64,000 nucleotides of DNA, from assembly GCF_017744395.1 (NCBI RefSeq), contig NZ_JAGIBI010000007.1, positions 124,001 through 188,000 of the forward strand, written 5' to 3'. The notes below the pieces were generated by a model. It saw only the letters and a program-made list of their open reading frames with translations, had not been told where the DNA came from and made no database searches. Position numbers and translations under genes: made by a program. Origin of the DNA: Herbaspirillum sp. Lineage in GTDB: Bacteria > Pseudomonadota > Gammaproteobacteria > Burkholderiales > Burkholderiaceae_D. Numbering within the stretch: position 1 is the first letter of the stretch; every line of letters begins with the position of its first letter. Positions 52,691-61,566 of the stretch are shown here, piece after piece.

Positions 52691-54051
52691 GTGTGGCGAC
52701 TGTCTTGGCTGCCCAGACAGTAACGCTTTCTGTCGTCTGGGCCGTGCCGTTCGCCGGCATGCTGCTGTCGATCGCCGTGTTGCCGTTGCTGGCGCCGGCG
52801 TTGTGGCACCACCATTTCGGCAAGATCGCGGCGGGCTGGGGTCTGGCTTTCCTGCTGCCGTTCGCCGCCGCGCAAGGCGCGCAGGCGGCATTGGCGGTGA
52901 TGGTGCATGCCTTGCTGGCCGAATACCTTCCCTTCATCATCCTGCTGACGGCCTTGTTTACCGTGGCCGGCGGCATCTGCGTGCGCGGCAACCTGCGCGG
53001 CACGCCCGCGCTCAATACCGGGCTGCTGGCGCTGGGAACGGCGCTGGCCAGCGTGATGGGGACCACCGGCGCCGCGATGCTGCTGATCCGCCCGCTGATT
53101 CGCGCCAACGATGACCGCAAGCATGTGGCGCATGTGGTGGTGTTCTTCATCTTCCTGGTGGCCAATGCCGGCGGTTCGCTGACGCCGCTGGGCGATCCGC
53201 CGCTGTTCCTGGGCTTTCTGATGGGCGTCGACTTCTTCTGGACCGCGCGCCATCTCCTGGCGCCGATGCTGTTCCTGTGCGCGGCGCTGCTGGCGGTCTT
53301 TTACCTGATCGACCGCCACTATTACCTGAACCGGGAAGAGCGCAGGCCGGCCGGCGCCGACCCGACGCCGGATTCCCGGCTCAGTTTCGAAGGCAAGTCA
53401 AACTTCGCGCTGCTGGCGGCGGTCGTGGCGCTGGTGCTCATGAGCGGGATCTGGAAGCCGGGCGTGGCCTTCGAAGTGTTGGGCACGCCGCTGGAATGGC
53501 AGAACTTGATGCGCGATGGCGCGCTGGTCGCGGTCATCCTGCTGTCGCTGGCGCTGACACCGGCTACAGCGCGCGCCGGCAATGAATTCACCTGGGGGCC
53601 GATGCAGGAGGTGGCCAAGCTGTTCGCCGCCATCTTCCTGACCATCGTCCCGGTCATCGCCATGCTGCGCGCCGGCGAGCAGGGCGCCTTCGCGGCGGTG
53701 GTGCGCGCCGTGACCGGGCCGGACGGCCGGCCGGACGACGCCATGTATTTCTGGATGACGGGCTTGCTGTCCTCGTTCCTCGACAATGCGCCGACCTACC
53801 TGGTGTTCTTCAACACCGCCTCGGGTGACGCGCGTGAACTGATGGGGCCGCTGGCTTCGACCTTGGCGGCGATTTCCGCCGGGGCCGTCTTCATGGGCGC
53901 CAATAGTTACATCGGCAATGCGCCCAACATGATGGTCAAGGCCATCGCCGAGGAGCGCGGCATCCGCATGCCGTCCTTCTTCGGCTACATGGCATGGTCC
54001 TGCGGCATCCTGGTGCCGCTGTTCGTCGCCATGACCTTCCTTTTTTTCTAG
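52687..54051 (+). CDS. Sodium:proton antiporter-like membrane protein
   Basis: A 454-residue membrane protein with about 11 to 12 helices, in the ion transporter superfamily (citrate/NhaD-like). Conserved parts are [33 protein letters not shown] and the second inverted repeat motif [13 protein letters not shown] with [16 protein letters not shown]. Such proteins exchange Na+ for H+, although organic anion transport cannot be ruled out. Start is GTG 52687 overlapping the pncB stop (or GTG 52693), so translation is probably coupled. Confidence 0.85.
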   Translation: MSVATVLAAQTVTLSVVWAVPFAGMLLSIAVLPLLAPALWHHHFGKIAAGWGLAFLLPFAAAQGAQAALAVMVHALLAEYLPFIILLTALFTVAGGICVRGNLRGTPALNTGLLALGTALASVMGTTGAAMLLIRPLIRANDDRKHVAHVVVFFIFLVANAGGSLTPLGDPPLFLGFLMGVDFFWTARHLLAPMLFLCAALLAVFYLIDRHYYLNREERRPAGADPTPDSRLSFEGKSNFALLAAVVALVLMSGIWKPGVAFEVLGTPLEWQNLMRDGALVAVILLSLALTPATARAGNEFTWGPMQEVAKLFAAIFLTIVPVIAMLRAGEQGAFAAVVRAVTGPDGRPDDAMYFWMTGLLSSFLDNAPTYLVFFNTASGDARELMGPLASTLAAISAGAVFMGANSYIGNAPNMMVKAIAEERGIRMPSFFGYMAWSCGILVPLFVAMTFLFF

Positions 54052-54090
54052 TGCAAAATCCACCCCTGAGCGAATCATAAAGAGACAGCC

Positions 54091-55071
54091 ATGAAACCAA
54101 AGATATTCGTATCCCGCGCCATCTTTCCCGAGGTGCTGGCGCGCCTGGAGCAGCATTTCGATGTCGAGTCGAACCAGGAAGACCGCATCTATTCGGCCGA
54201 GGAACTGCTGGCCAAGGCCAGGGGCAAGGATGGCTTGTTCGCCACGCCCAGCGAGCCGATCACGGCCTCGCTGTTCGCCGCCAATCCGCAACTGAAGGCG
54301 GTGTGCAACATGGCGGTCGGCTACAACAACATCGACATCGCCGCCGCCACCGCGGCCGGCGTGATGGCGACCAACACGCCCGACGTGCTCAACGAAACCA
54401 CCGCCGACTTCGGCTGGGCACTGATGATGGCCACCGCGCGCCGCATCACCGAGTCGGAGCATTTCCTGCGCGCCGGCAAGTGGAAGAAGTGGAGCTACGA
54501 CAGCTTCGTCGGCCCCGACGTGCACGGTTCCACGCTGGGTATCATCGGCATGGGCCGCATCGGCCAGGCCATCGCGCGCCGCTCGCTGGGCTTCGACATG
54601 CAGGTGCTGTACCACAACCGCTCGCGCCTGCAGCCGGAACAGGAAGCGCGCGCCAACAATGCGCAATACGTGGGCAAGGAAGAGTTGTTGCGACGTGCCG
54701 ACCACGTGGTGCTGGTGCTGCCGTATTCGAAGGAGACCCACCACACCATCGGCGCGGCCGAACTGGCGCTGATGAAGCCGACCGCGACGCTGACCAACAT
54801 CGCCCGCGGCGGCATCGTCGACGATGCCGCGCTGATCGAAGCGCTGCGCGCCGGGCGCATCGCCGCCGCCGGGGTCGACGTGTTCGAGAACGAGCCGGCC
54901 TTCAAGCCGGAGTTCCTGTCGCTGACGAATGTGGTGCTCACGCCCCACATCGCCAGCGCTTCGACGCCGACCCGCCTGGCCATGGCCAACTGCGCGGCGG
55001 ACAACCTGATCGCGGCCTTGTCGGGACAGACGCCCCCCAATCTGCTCAATCCCGGTGTAGCCAAAGCCTAA
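54091..55071 (+). CDS. ghrB: 2-hydroxyacid dehydrogenase (glyoxylate/hydroxypyruvate reductase)
   Basis: A 326-residue D-2-hydroxyacid dehydrogenase. The NAD(P) fold has GIIGMGRIGQA (150-160) and the catalytic triad is Arg239 (NIARGGIVDD), Glu268 (FENEPAF) and His286 (TPHIASA). The sequence pattern VGYNNIDIAAAT and HNRSRL (with the Arg that favours NADPH) fit GhrB/glyoxylate reductases. ATG 54091 has AAAGAGA upstream. A strong terminator follows. Confidence 0.9.
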   Translation: MKPKIFVSRAIFPEVLARLEQHFDVESNQEDRIYSAEELLAKARGKDGLFATPSEPITASLFAANPQLKAVCNMAVGYNNIDIAAATAAGVMATNTPDVLNETTADFGWALMMATARRITESEHFLRAGKWKKWSYDSFVGPDVHGSTLGIIGMGRIGQAIARRSLGFDMQVLYHNRSRLQPEQEARANNAQYVGKEELLRRADHVVLVLPYSKETHHTIGAAELALMKPTATLTNIARGGIVDDAALIEALRAGRIAAAGVDVFENEPAFKPEFLSLTNVVLTPHIASASTPTRLAMANCAADNLIAALSGQTPPNLLNPGVAKA

Positions 55072-55086
55072 ACCGGGCCGGCATGA

Positions 55087-55123
55087 AAAACGGGCGCGCT
55101 TGCATGGCAGGCGCGCCCGTTTT
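55087..55123 (+). terminator. Rho-independent terminator, bidirectional
   Basis: AAAACGGGCGCGC pairs with GCGCGCCCGTTTT, with TGC/GCA pairing inside, followed by GTTTGCTTTG. It separates the dehydrogenase gene from the convergent acyl-CoA-binding protein gene and can serve both. Confidence 0.88.
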
Positions 55124-55162
55124 GTTTGCTTTGCCGCTTTCCGCCCAAAGGGCGGGAGGCGA

Positions 55163-55420
55163 TCAACCCTTCAAGTCGTTGAACAGGTCGATGTACTGCT
55201 GTTGCGCATCGGCTTGCGCGATGCCCTTGTTCGCGGCCCAGGCGTCGTACTTGGCGCGCGCCACGAAGTCGGTCATGCCGGGACGTTCGCCGCTGACGTC
55301 GCCGCTGCTGCCTTGCTTGTACAGGCCGTACATCTTCAGCAGCGTCATGTTGTCGGGACGTTCGGGCAGGCTCTTGGACTGCTCGACGGCGGCTTCGAAT
55401 TGCTCTTGCAGGGTGCTCAT
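55163..55420 (-). CDS. Acyl-CoA-binding protein
   Basis: An 85-residue ACBP, a four-helix cytoplasmic protein that binds long-chain acyl-CoA. The conserved blocks are LQEQFEAAVEQSKSLPERPD, LLKMYGLYKQGSSGDVSGER (YxxYKQ motif) and AKYDAWAANKGIAQADAQQQ with the KWDAW-like helix. It follows the FKBP gene by 20 bases and is likely cotranscribed with it. Confidence 0.93.
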   Translation of the reverse strand: MSTLQEQFEAAVEQSKSLPERPDNMTLLKMYGLYKQGSSGDVSGERPGMTDFVARAKYDAWAANKGIAQADAQQQYIDLFNDLKG

Positions 55421-55440
55421 CGTGGTCTTCTCCGGGCCGC

Positions 55441-55797
55441 TCAGACGGCCAGCAGTTCGACTTCGAAGATCAGCGTGGCGTTGGGGGGAATCACGCCGCC
55501 CGCGCCGCGCGCGCCGTAGCCCAGGCCGGCCGGGATGATCAGCTTGCGCACGCCGCCGACCTTCATGCCTTGCACGCCTTCGTCCCAGCCCTTGATCACA
55601 TGGCCGGCGCCCAGCGGGAATTCGAACGGGTCGTTGCGATCCTTGCTGGAGTCGAATTTGCTGCCGGCGCTGCCGTCGGCGTTTTGCAGCCAGCCGGTGT
55701 AGTGCACGGTGACGTGGCTGCCGGCCTTGGCTTCAGCGCCCGAGCCGACGTTGATTTCTTCATATTGCAGCCCGGAAGCTGTGGTGATTGCAGACAT
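55441..55797 (-). CDS. FKBP-type peptidyl-prolyl isomerase
   Basis: A 118-residue single-domain FKBP without signal peptide, so cytoplasmic. Active-site residues are in VTVHYTGWLQN, KFDSSKDRNDPFEFPLG, HVIKGWDEGVQGMKVG, and the C-terminal IPPNATLIFEVELL. It accelerates cis-trans isomerisation at proline. First gene of a two-gene unit with the acyl-CoA-binding protein. Confidence 0.95.
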   Translation of the reverse strand: MSAITTASGLQYEEINVGSGAEAKAGSHVTVHYTGWLQNADGSAGSKFDSSKDRNDPFEFPLGAGHVIKGWDEGVQGMKVGGVRKLIIPAGLGYGARGAGGVIPPNATLIFEVELLAV

Positions 55798-56035
55798 CTT
55801 GTTCCTTTCAGGAGGGTGGGGATTGCGGTTGCCTCAGCCTGGGTTGGCAGCTTTTTCGGCGCCTGGCGGCCCCGGTGGCGGGCAGAGACCGGAACGGCAG
55901 GCAGTGTAAACCAAAATGCCGGAATTTTTGCAGAATGCGTCAGCCCGCTGTCAGCCGGATCGCATGGGTGCGCGTTAAGGTGGCTGGATGTGCCTTGCGC
56001 ACGATAAAATCAGTCTTTTTTGTGTAAAGTCAGTC

Positions 56036-57019
56036 ATGTTGCGTCGATCCAGTCAACTTGTTACCGCTTTTTTCCGCGCAGCATGCGTTTCAGCCGTCCT
56101 GGCGGCTTCCGCCCAGGCGAATGTGGTGGTGGTGCTCAATTCCGGCGATGCCTCGGTATCGTTGCTGGACCAGTCCAGCCACAAGGAAATTTCCACTTTC
56201 TCGGTCGGCAAGGAGCCGCACCACCTGATGGCCACGCCGGACAACAAGTCCCTGATCGTCGCCAGCGCCACCGGCAACCAGTTGCTGTTCCTCGATCCCA
56301 AGACCGGTGAAGTCCAGCGCCGCCTGCGCAATATCGTCGACCCCTACCAGATCGGTTTCTCGCCCAACCAGAAATGGTTCGTCGCCACCGGCCTGCGCCT
56401 GGACCGCGTCGACGTCTACAGCTATGACGGCGCCGACCTCAAGCTGTCCAAGCGTATCCCGCTGGCCAAGACGCCCAGCCATATCGCCTTCGACAGCGAC
56501 AGCACCACCGCCTTCATCACCCAGCAGGGCAGCGACCAGGTCAGCGCCATCGACCTGGCCAGCCAGCAGGTGAAGTGGACGCTCCCGGTCGGCAAGCTGC
56601 CGGCCGGCATCATGATGACGCCCGACAACAAGTACCTGCTGGTGGGCATCATGGGCAGCGACTACGTGCAGGTGATCGACTGGCGCACCCAGAAGCTGGT
56701 CAAGCAGATCAAGACCGGCGCCGGCGCCCACAATTTCCGCGCCCAGGGCGACAAGCGCTTTGTCTATGTCTCCAACCGCGTCTCCAACACCATCAACGTG
56801 GTCGACATGCACACGCTGGAAAACGTCGGCACCATCAAGGTGCCGGGCGGCCCGGACTGTATGGAAGTGACCGACGACGGCAAGACCATGTGGGTCACGC
56901 TGCGCTGGATCAAGAAGGTGGCGGTGATCGACCTGGCCAGCCGTTCGGTGACCAAGGTGATCCCGGTCGGTCGCTCGCCGCATGGCATCTACCTGTATAA
57001 CCGCGCTCCCGATGTCTGA
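56036..57019 (+). CDS. Periplasmic YncE-like beta-propeller protein
   Basis: A 327-residue exported protein with signal peptide (FFRAACVSAVLAASAQA) and about seven repeats of the 40-residue YVTN/cytochrome cd1-type propeller, each with a DxxT/xPDNKxL-like pattern (MATPDNKSLIVASATGNQLL, MMTPDNKYLLVGIMGSDYVQ, KRFVYVSNRVSNTINVVDMH). Such proteins are binding scaffolds or dehydrogenase-like; no catalytic residues can be named. It overlaps the polysaccharide deacetylase gene by 8 bases, which suggests they act together in the periplasm. Confidence 0.85.
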   Translation: MLRRSSQLVTAFFRAACVSAVLAASAQANVVVVLNSGDASVSLLDQSSHKEISTFSVGKEPHHLMATPDNKSLIVASATGNQLLFLDPKTGEVQRRLRNIVDPYQIGFSPNQKWFVATGLRLDRVDVYSYDGADLKLSKRIPLAKTPSHIAFDSDSTTAFITQQGSDQVSAIDLASQQVKWTLPVGKLPAGIMMTPDNKYLLVGIMGSDYVQVIDWRTQKLVKQIKTGAGAHNFRAQGDKRFVYVSNRVSNTINVVDMHTLENVGTIKVPGGPDCMEVTDDGKTMWVTLRWIKKVAVIDLASRSVTKVIPVGRSPHGIYLYNRAPDV

Positions 57020-57860
57020 CAAGCGCTTGCAGCAGGCATTGCCTGCACAGCCATTCCAAGGCCTGGTCCTGTGCGCCCTCCTGGCGGCCGGCCAGGCCTT
57101 TGCGCAGGCGCCTGTGCCGGCTCCGGCCGCCTGCAAAGGCACCATTTACCTGACCTTCGACACCGGCAGCCAGTCGCAGGCCGAGCTGATCGAGCAAACC
57201 TTGCAGCGCCACCATATCAAGGCCAGCTTTTTCCTGGCCAACGAGAAAACCGTCCACGGCGACTATTCCCTGGATCCAGGCTGGCAGCCGCTGTGGAAGC
57301 GCCTGGCGGCGCAGGGCCATGCCTTCGGCACGCATACCTTCGACCATGTCTACGCGCTGCGCGACTTGCCGGACGGCAAAATCGAGGTGAAACCGCAATT
57401 CGGCGCCCAGGCCGGCCAGAAGCTGCAGTGGACGCCGGCCCAGTATTGCGGGGAAATGCGGCGCGTGGACAAGCGCTTCGAAGAATTGACCGGCCGCAAG
57501 CTCGATCCATTGTGGCGGGCGCCGGGCGGCAAGCTCACGCCCAACCTGCTCAAGGCCGGGCAGGCCTGCGGCTATGCGCACGTGGCGTGGGCGCCGGCAG
57601 GTTTCTCGGGGGACGAGCTGCCCAGCGACAAGTTTCCCAACGAGATGCTGCTGAAAAAGGCCTTGGGCAGCCTGAAGGATGGCGATATCTTCCTGGCCCA
57701 CATGGGCATCTGGTCGCGCCGGGATGCCTGGGCGCCGGCCGTGCTGGAGCCGCTGATTACAGGGCTGGAGCAGAAGGGGTTCTGCTTCGCCACGCTGCGC
57801 GAGCATCCGGCCTACCGGCATTTGTTCGCGGGGACGGGGAACGCGCAAGCGCGTCCCTGA
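57012..57860 (+). CDS. Polysaccharide deacetylase (NodB homology domain)
   Basis: A 282-residue exported protein: signal peptide (LVLCALLAAGQAFAQ) then a NodB-type carbohydrate esterase 4 domain. Motif 1 is TFDTGS (48-53), with the catalytic Asp50 but Thr in place of the usual second, metal-binding Asp. Motif 2, HTFDH (108-112), keeps both metal-binding His. LWRAPGGKLTP matches motif 3. It probably removes N-acetyl groups from a cell-wall or extracellular glycan. Start ATG 57012 lies within the upstream propeller gene. Confidence 0.87.
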   Translation: MSDKRLQQALPAQPFQGLVLCALLAAGQAFAQAPVPAPAACKGTIYLTFDTGSQSQAELIEQTLQRHHIKASFFLANEKTVHGDYSLDPGWQPLWKRLAAQGHAFGTHTFDHVYALRDLPDGKIEVKPQFGAQAGQKLQWTPAQYCGEMRRVDKRFEELTGRKLDPLWRAPGGKLTPNLLKAGQACGYAHVAWAPAGFSGDELPSDKFPNEMLLKKALGSLKDGDIFLAHMGIWSRRDAWAPAVLEPLITGLEQKGFCFATLREHPAYRHLFAGTGNAQARP

Positions 57861-57944
57861 TCGAAGCGGGGTACTGTTGAGCCTGTGGAGCGGGCAGCGG
57901 CAGGCGCCATGGCGCTCCATGGAACATACGCATAAGACTGATTC

Positions 57945-58931
57945 ATGATCCAGACCATTTCCGACCTCTTTGCCGCAGTCCAGGGCTGGCTGTTCGAAAC
58001 CATCGTGCAGCCGCTGGTGTTTTTCATCGGCATGGGGGAATTCGTCGAAGAAGCCTTCACCGGCACCGAGTGGGTGCTGGTCGGCATCTGCGAGCTGGTG
58101 ATCCTGTTCCTGATCCTGCGTCCGCTGGAGTCGGTGATCCCGGTGCACAGGATCACCGACCCTTACGCGCGCTGGAACGATTTCATCTACACCGTGCTGC
58201 AGCGCCTGGGCGTGATCCCCATCCTCGCCTTCCTGCTGCTCGACCCGGCGCTGTCGTACGCGGCCGAGCTGCTGCACCTGGAAGGCTGGGGCACCTTCAA
58301 CCTCGACCAGATCTGGCCGGGCGTGACCGACCGCGCGCTGGCCAGCTTCCTGCTGTACCTGGTGGTGCTGGACCTGTGCGAATACGCCTACCACTGGGCC
58401 CAGCACAATGTGCGCTGGATGTGGGCGCTGCACAGCCTGCACCACAGCCAGCAGAACATGAACCTGTGGAGCGACGACCGCAACCACGTGCTGGACGACC
58501 TGGTGCACGACGTCTTCCTCGGCCTGGTGGCGTTGCTGATCGGGGTCGAGCCGTCGCAATACATCCTGCTGGTGTCGCTGTCGCGCATGCTGCAAAGCCT
58601 GCAGCATGCCAACGTGCGCATCCATTTCGGCCGCATCGGCGACCGCCTGCTGGTGTCGCCGCGCTTCCACCGACTGCACCACGCCATCGGCATCGGCCAT
58701 GAAAGCCATGGCCGCAATACCCTGGGCGGGCACAACTTCGCGGTGCTGTTCCCGGTCTGGGACATGCTGTTTCGCACCGCGCATTTCGGCCAGGGCTTCG
58801 CCCAGACCGGCGTGCGCGACCAGCTGCCGCCGCCGGCCGGCAAGGGGCGCGACTACGGACGCGGCTTCTGGATGCAGCAATGGCTGGGCCTGAAGCGCCT
58901 GGTCGAATTCTCGCGCAGGAAGGCGCGCTGA
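57945..58931 (+). CDS. Fatty acid hydroxylase/sterol desaturase family protein
   Basis: A 328-residue integral membrane di-iron enzyme with several membrane helices. The His clusters are HWAQH (residues about 148-152), HSLHHSQQ, HDV, and HRLHHAIGIGHESHGRN, the eight-histidine pattern of the family. Substrate could be a lipid or hopanoid; not resolved. Its stop shares a base with the start of the EI24 gene (TGATG), so the two are coupled. Confidence 0.88.
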   Translation: MIQTISDLFAAVQGWLFETIVQPLVFFIGMGEFVEEAFTGTEWVLVGICELVILFLILRPLESVIPVHRITDPYARWNDFIYTVLQRLGVIPILAFLLLDPALSYAAELLHLEGWGTFNLDQIWPGVTDRALASFLLYLVVLDLCEYAYHWAQHNVRWMWALHSLHHSQQNMNLWSDDRNHVLDDLVHDVFLGLVALLIGVEPSQYILLVSLSRMLQSLQHANVRIHFGRIGDRLLVSPRFHRLHHAIGIGHESHGRNTLGGHNFAVLFPVWDMLFRTAHFGQGFAQTGVRDQLPPPAGKGRDYGRGFWMQQWLGLKRLVEFSRRKAR

Positions 58932-59800
58932 TGCGGCTCCTGCTGTCCTCCTTCGGGCGCGCGCTGCTGTCGCAGCTGCATATCCGCATGCTGCTGCTGA
59001 CGGTGCTGCCGTTCGTGTTTTCGCTCGCCATCTGGACGGTCGGGCTGTGGCTGGGGCTGCAGCCGATGATCGACTGGCTGCAGGACTACTTCGTCACCAA
59101 CAGCATGTTCGGCGCTGCCGGCACCGTCCTGAACTGGTTCGGCATGGGCGCCCTGAAGACCGTGATCGTGCCCATGCTGGCGATGTGGGCGCTGTTGCCG
59201 CTGATGATTTTGACGGCCCTGGTATTCGTCGGCCTGTTCACCATTCCCGCCATCGCCAGCCATATCGGCACGCGCCATTACCCGCTGCTGGAGCGGCGCC
59301 GCGGCGGCAACTGGTGGGGCAGCCTGTGGACGTCGCTGTGGTGCTTCGCGGTGTTCGTGGTGGGCTGGCTGGTGACGCTGCCGGTGTCGCTGATCCCGCC
59401 GCTGACCTTCGTCGTCCATCCGCTGCTGTGGGGCTGGCTGACCTATCGCGTGATGGCCTACGATACCCTGGCCGACTTCGCCAGCGCCGACGAGCGCCGC
59501 GCGGTGCTGCGCCTGCATCGCTGGCCGCTGCTGGCGATCGGCACCATCGCGGGCGCCATGGGCGCGGCGCCCACGCTGCTATGGCTGGGCGGGGCGTTGT
59601 CGGTGATCTTTTTCCCGATACTGGCGGCCGGCGCGATCTGGCTGTATGTGCTGGTGTTCGTGTTCACCGGCCTGTGGTTCCAGTATTACAGCCTGGAGGC
59701 ATTGCTGCGCTACCGCAGCGGCCAGCCGCCGGATGGCCCGGAGCCGGGCGGCGATCCTATCCAGCCGGCGGCGGACATCATCGACGCCGGGCCGCGCTGA
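58931..59800 (+). CDS. EI24-domain membrane protein
   Basis: A 289-residue membrane protein with about six hydrophobic segments, of the EI24/CysZ-like superfamily: LHIRMLLLTVLPFVFSLAIW, LPLMILTALVFVGLFTIPAI, LWCFAVFVVGWLVTLPVSLI, then YRVMAYDTLADFASADERRA. The family includes CysZ sulfate permease, but conservation here is not enough to claim sulfate transport. Translationally coupled to the fatty acid hydroxylase gene; 64 bases before the CinA-type gene. Confidence 0.8.
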   Translation: MRLLLSSFGRALLSQLHIRMLLLTVLPFVFSLAIWTVGLWLGLQPMIDWLQDYFVTNSMFGAAGTVLNWFGMGALKTVIVPMLAMWALLPLMILTALVFVGLFTIPAIASHIGTRHYPLLERRRGGNWWGSLWTSLWCFAVFVVGWLVTLPVSLIPPLTFVVHPLLWGWLTYRVMAYDTLADFASADERRAVLRLHRWPLLAIGTIAGAMGAAPTLLWLGGALSVIFFPILAAGAIWLYVLVFVFTGLWFQYYSLEALLRYRSGQPPDGPEPGGDPIQPAADIIDAGPR

Positions 59801-59864
59801 ACGGCGCATGCGGAATCGGGCATAATTCCCGGAGTTTGATCAACCTTACCGGCAGGGCAGACGC

Positions 59865-60671
59865 ATGGCATTCGGACTCATCATCATCGGCGACGAAATC
59901 CTTTCCGGCCGCCGCATCGACAAGCATTTCCCCAAGGTGCTCGAGCTGTTGTCCGAGCGCGGCATGCAGCTGGGCTGGGCGGAATACGTGGGCGACGAGC
60001 CCGAGCGCATCACCGCCACCTTGAAGCGCACCCTGGCCGGCAGCGACATCGTGTTTTGCACCGGCGGCATCGGCGCCACGCCGGACGACCATACGCGCCA
60101 ATGCGCGGCGGCGGCGCTGGGTGTGCCATTGGCCTTGCATCCGCAGGCCAGGGAGAAGATCCAGGAACGCATCGCCGACGTCGCGCGCGAAGCCGGCGTC
60201 GAACCCGACTACAACGCGCCGGAGAACCTGCACCGCCTGAAGATGGGCGAGTTCCCGCAGGGCGCTGCCATCATCCCCAATCCGTACAACAAGATCCCAG
60301 GTTTCTCGGTGCGCAACACCAGCGGTGAAGGCGCGCATTATTTTGCACCCGGTTTCCCGGTGATGGCCTGGCCGATGTTCGAGTGGGTGCTGGAGAGCCA
60401 TTACGCCGACTTGTTCCACAGGCGCGCCTGGGCCGAAAAGTCGATGCTGGTGTTCGAGGCGGCCGAATCGACGCTCACGCCCCTGATGGAGCTGATCGAG
60501 GCGCAATTCCCGCTGGTGAAGGTATTCAGCCTGCCGCACGTGGGCGATGAGAAGACCCGCCGCCACATCGACCTAGGCGTCAAGGGCGACCCGCAGCAGG
60601 TCGAACCCGCATTCGAGAAGATGCAGGAAGGCTTGCGCCAGTTGAAGGCGGAATTCCAGGTGAACAACTAA
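59865..60671 (+). CDS. CinA-type molybdopterin-binding domain protein
   Basis: A 268-residue protein that has the CinA N-terminal (MoaB/MogA-like) domain only: FGLIIIGDEILSGRRIDKHF, then VFCTGGIGATPDDHTRQC (the GGxGxTxDD motif). The C-terminal nicotinamide-nucleotide amidase domain of full CinA is absent, and residues 165-268 form an unassigned domain. The function is uncertain: CinA homologues hydrolyse ADP-ribose or related nucleotides. ATG 59865 directly precedes the conserved block. Confidence 0.88.
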   Translation: MAFGLIIIGDEILSGRRIDKHFPKVLELLSERGMQLGWAEYVGDEPERITATLKRTLAGSDIVFCTGGIGATPDDHTRQCAAAALGVPLALHPQAREKIQERIADVAREAGVEPDYNAPENLHRLKMGEFPQGAAIIPNPYNKIPGFSVRNTSGEGAHYFAPGFPVMAWPMFEWVLESHYADLFHRRAWAEKSMLVFEAAESTLTPLMELIEAQFPLVKVFSLPHVGDEKTRRHIDLGVKGDPQQVEPAFEKMQEGLRQLKAEFQVNN

Positions 60672-60693
60672 GCGACCAAGAATCCCGGTTGCC

Positions 60694-60730
60694 CATAAAA
60701 AAATGCCCCAGCGTCGCCGAGGCATTTAAC
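60694..60730 (-). terminator. Terminator after the structured RNA
   Basis: AAATGCC and GGCATTT pair with a loop of about 14 bases; on the minus strand seven T residues follow. It terminates minus-strand transcription from the phasin/RNA side and may also affect the convergent CinA-type gene. Confidence 0.65.
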
Positions 60731-60905
60731 GGTATCGTAGGAGGAATCGGATACCGAGGAGACAATCTGTTCGCGCCGGCCCGGCGGCTGTTCGCCGCAA
60801 GGGCCATTCACTAATACGGAATCACCTGGTTTGCCGCTTCGCCATCCCCTGGCTACGGCATGCAGTTTTTCCCGCAGGCAACCGCGAGAATCATCAACTG
60901 CCTGA
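60697..60905 (-). ncRNA. Candidate structured small RNA or phasin 3' UTR RNA
   Basis: On the minus strand several stable hairpins follow one another: GCCGTAGCC...GGCGAAGCGGC, then GGCCC-TT-GCGGC-GAACA-GCCGC-CG-GGCC (60779-60805), then GGTATC...GATACC (60732-60756) with the loop TTCCTCCTA, and finally a terminator ending in a T run near 60697. The CCTCCT loop is complementary to Shine-Dalgarno sequences, as in many trans-acting regulatory RNAs. It could be an independent RNA or processed from the phasin mRNA. Boundaries are approximate. Confidence 0.45.
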
Positions 60906-61002
60906 AACTCATCATAGACAAAAATCTCTTGTCTGGCTCGCGTTTTTGAAGCACCGGCGGAACGCTGTTGCGCGTGCCCGTCGGTGCCGTCTTGCAAGCA
61001 AT

Positions 61003-61566
61003 TTATTTCTTGGCGCTCTTGGTCGCCTTGGTGGTGGCCTGCGACAGCTGGTCGACGGCATTGGTGACGTTGGCTTCGATCACTTCCGCAGCCTGCTTGG
61101 CGCTCTTGGTGAACTGCTCATAGCCGGCATTGAGGTTGCCGATGGTCGACTTCAGCAGGGAAATGGCTTGCTCGGAACCTGCCGGCGCATTCTTGGCGGC
61201 TTCGTCGATCAGCGAGAAGACCTTGCGGTTGGCTTCGGCGATCTGGGCTTCGGCAGCCTTGGCCAGTTCGGCCTGGGTGCTGGAGAAGATGCTGCTCAGG
61301 TGGCGGCCGTAGGCGACCGATTTTTCGACGGTCGGCTGCGCCTGGGCGGAGGACAGCGAGAAGAACTCTTGCACATCCTTGGCCGCGAACAGCTTTTGCG
61401 CGGTGGCCTGGCTTTCTTCGAGCGAGGATTTTGCGGCTTTCAGGTTCAGATCCACCAATTTCTCGACGCCTTCAAAGGTCTTGCTGGCCAGCTGGCTCAA
61501 CAGGGCGATCTGCGCTTCGGCGTTGGCTTTGGCTGCGGCGGAAAATTGTTCGGTGTAGGTGGTCAT
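61003..61566 (-). CDS. phaP: Phasin (PHB granule-associated protein)
   Basis: A 187-residue phasin-2 family protein, all-helical and Ala/Gln/Lys-rich: TEQFSAAAKANAEAQIALLS, TFEGVEKLVDLNLKAAKSSL, and a Lys/Ala/Thr-rich tail (ATTKATKSAKK). It coats polyhydroxybutyrate granules and controls their size. It would work with the PHB depolymerase encoded at 46610-47845. The upstream region is AT-rich; a structured RNA candidate lies downstream. Confidence 0.92.
   Translation of the reverse strand: MTTYTEQFSAAAKANAEAQIALLSQLASKTFEGVEKLVDLNLKAAKSSLEESQATAQKLFAAKDVQEFFSLSSAQAQPTVEKSVAYGRHLSSIFSSTQAELAKAAEAQIAEANRKVFSLIDEAAKNAPAGSEQAISLLKSTIGNLNAGYEQFTKSAKQAAEVIEANVTNAVDQLSQATTKATKSAKK

Larger units (their letters stand above)
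60672..61002. other. Gene-free region between the CinA-type gene and the phasin gene
   Basis: A 331-base gap that does not code for protein. It holds the structured RNA candidate (60697-60905, minus strand) and the terminator hairpin described separately. The only long frame (60668-60997 minus) has no domain-like sequence. Confidence 0.55.

Noticed and set aside
53398..54948. 516-codon minus-strand frame opposite the antiporter and dehydrogenase genes
   Set aside because: It spans two well-supported genes and has no domain signature.
60668..60997. 109-codon minus-strand frame downstream of phasin
   Set aside because: It runs through strong hairpins and the terminator; RNA structure explains the region better than a protein.
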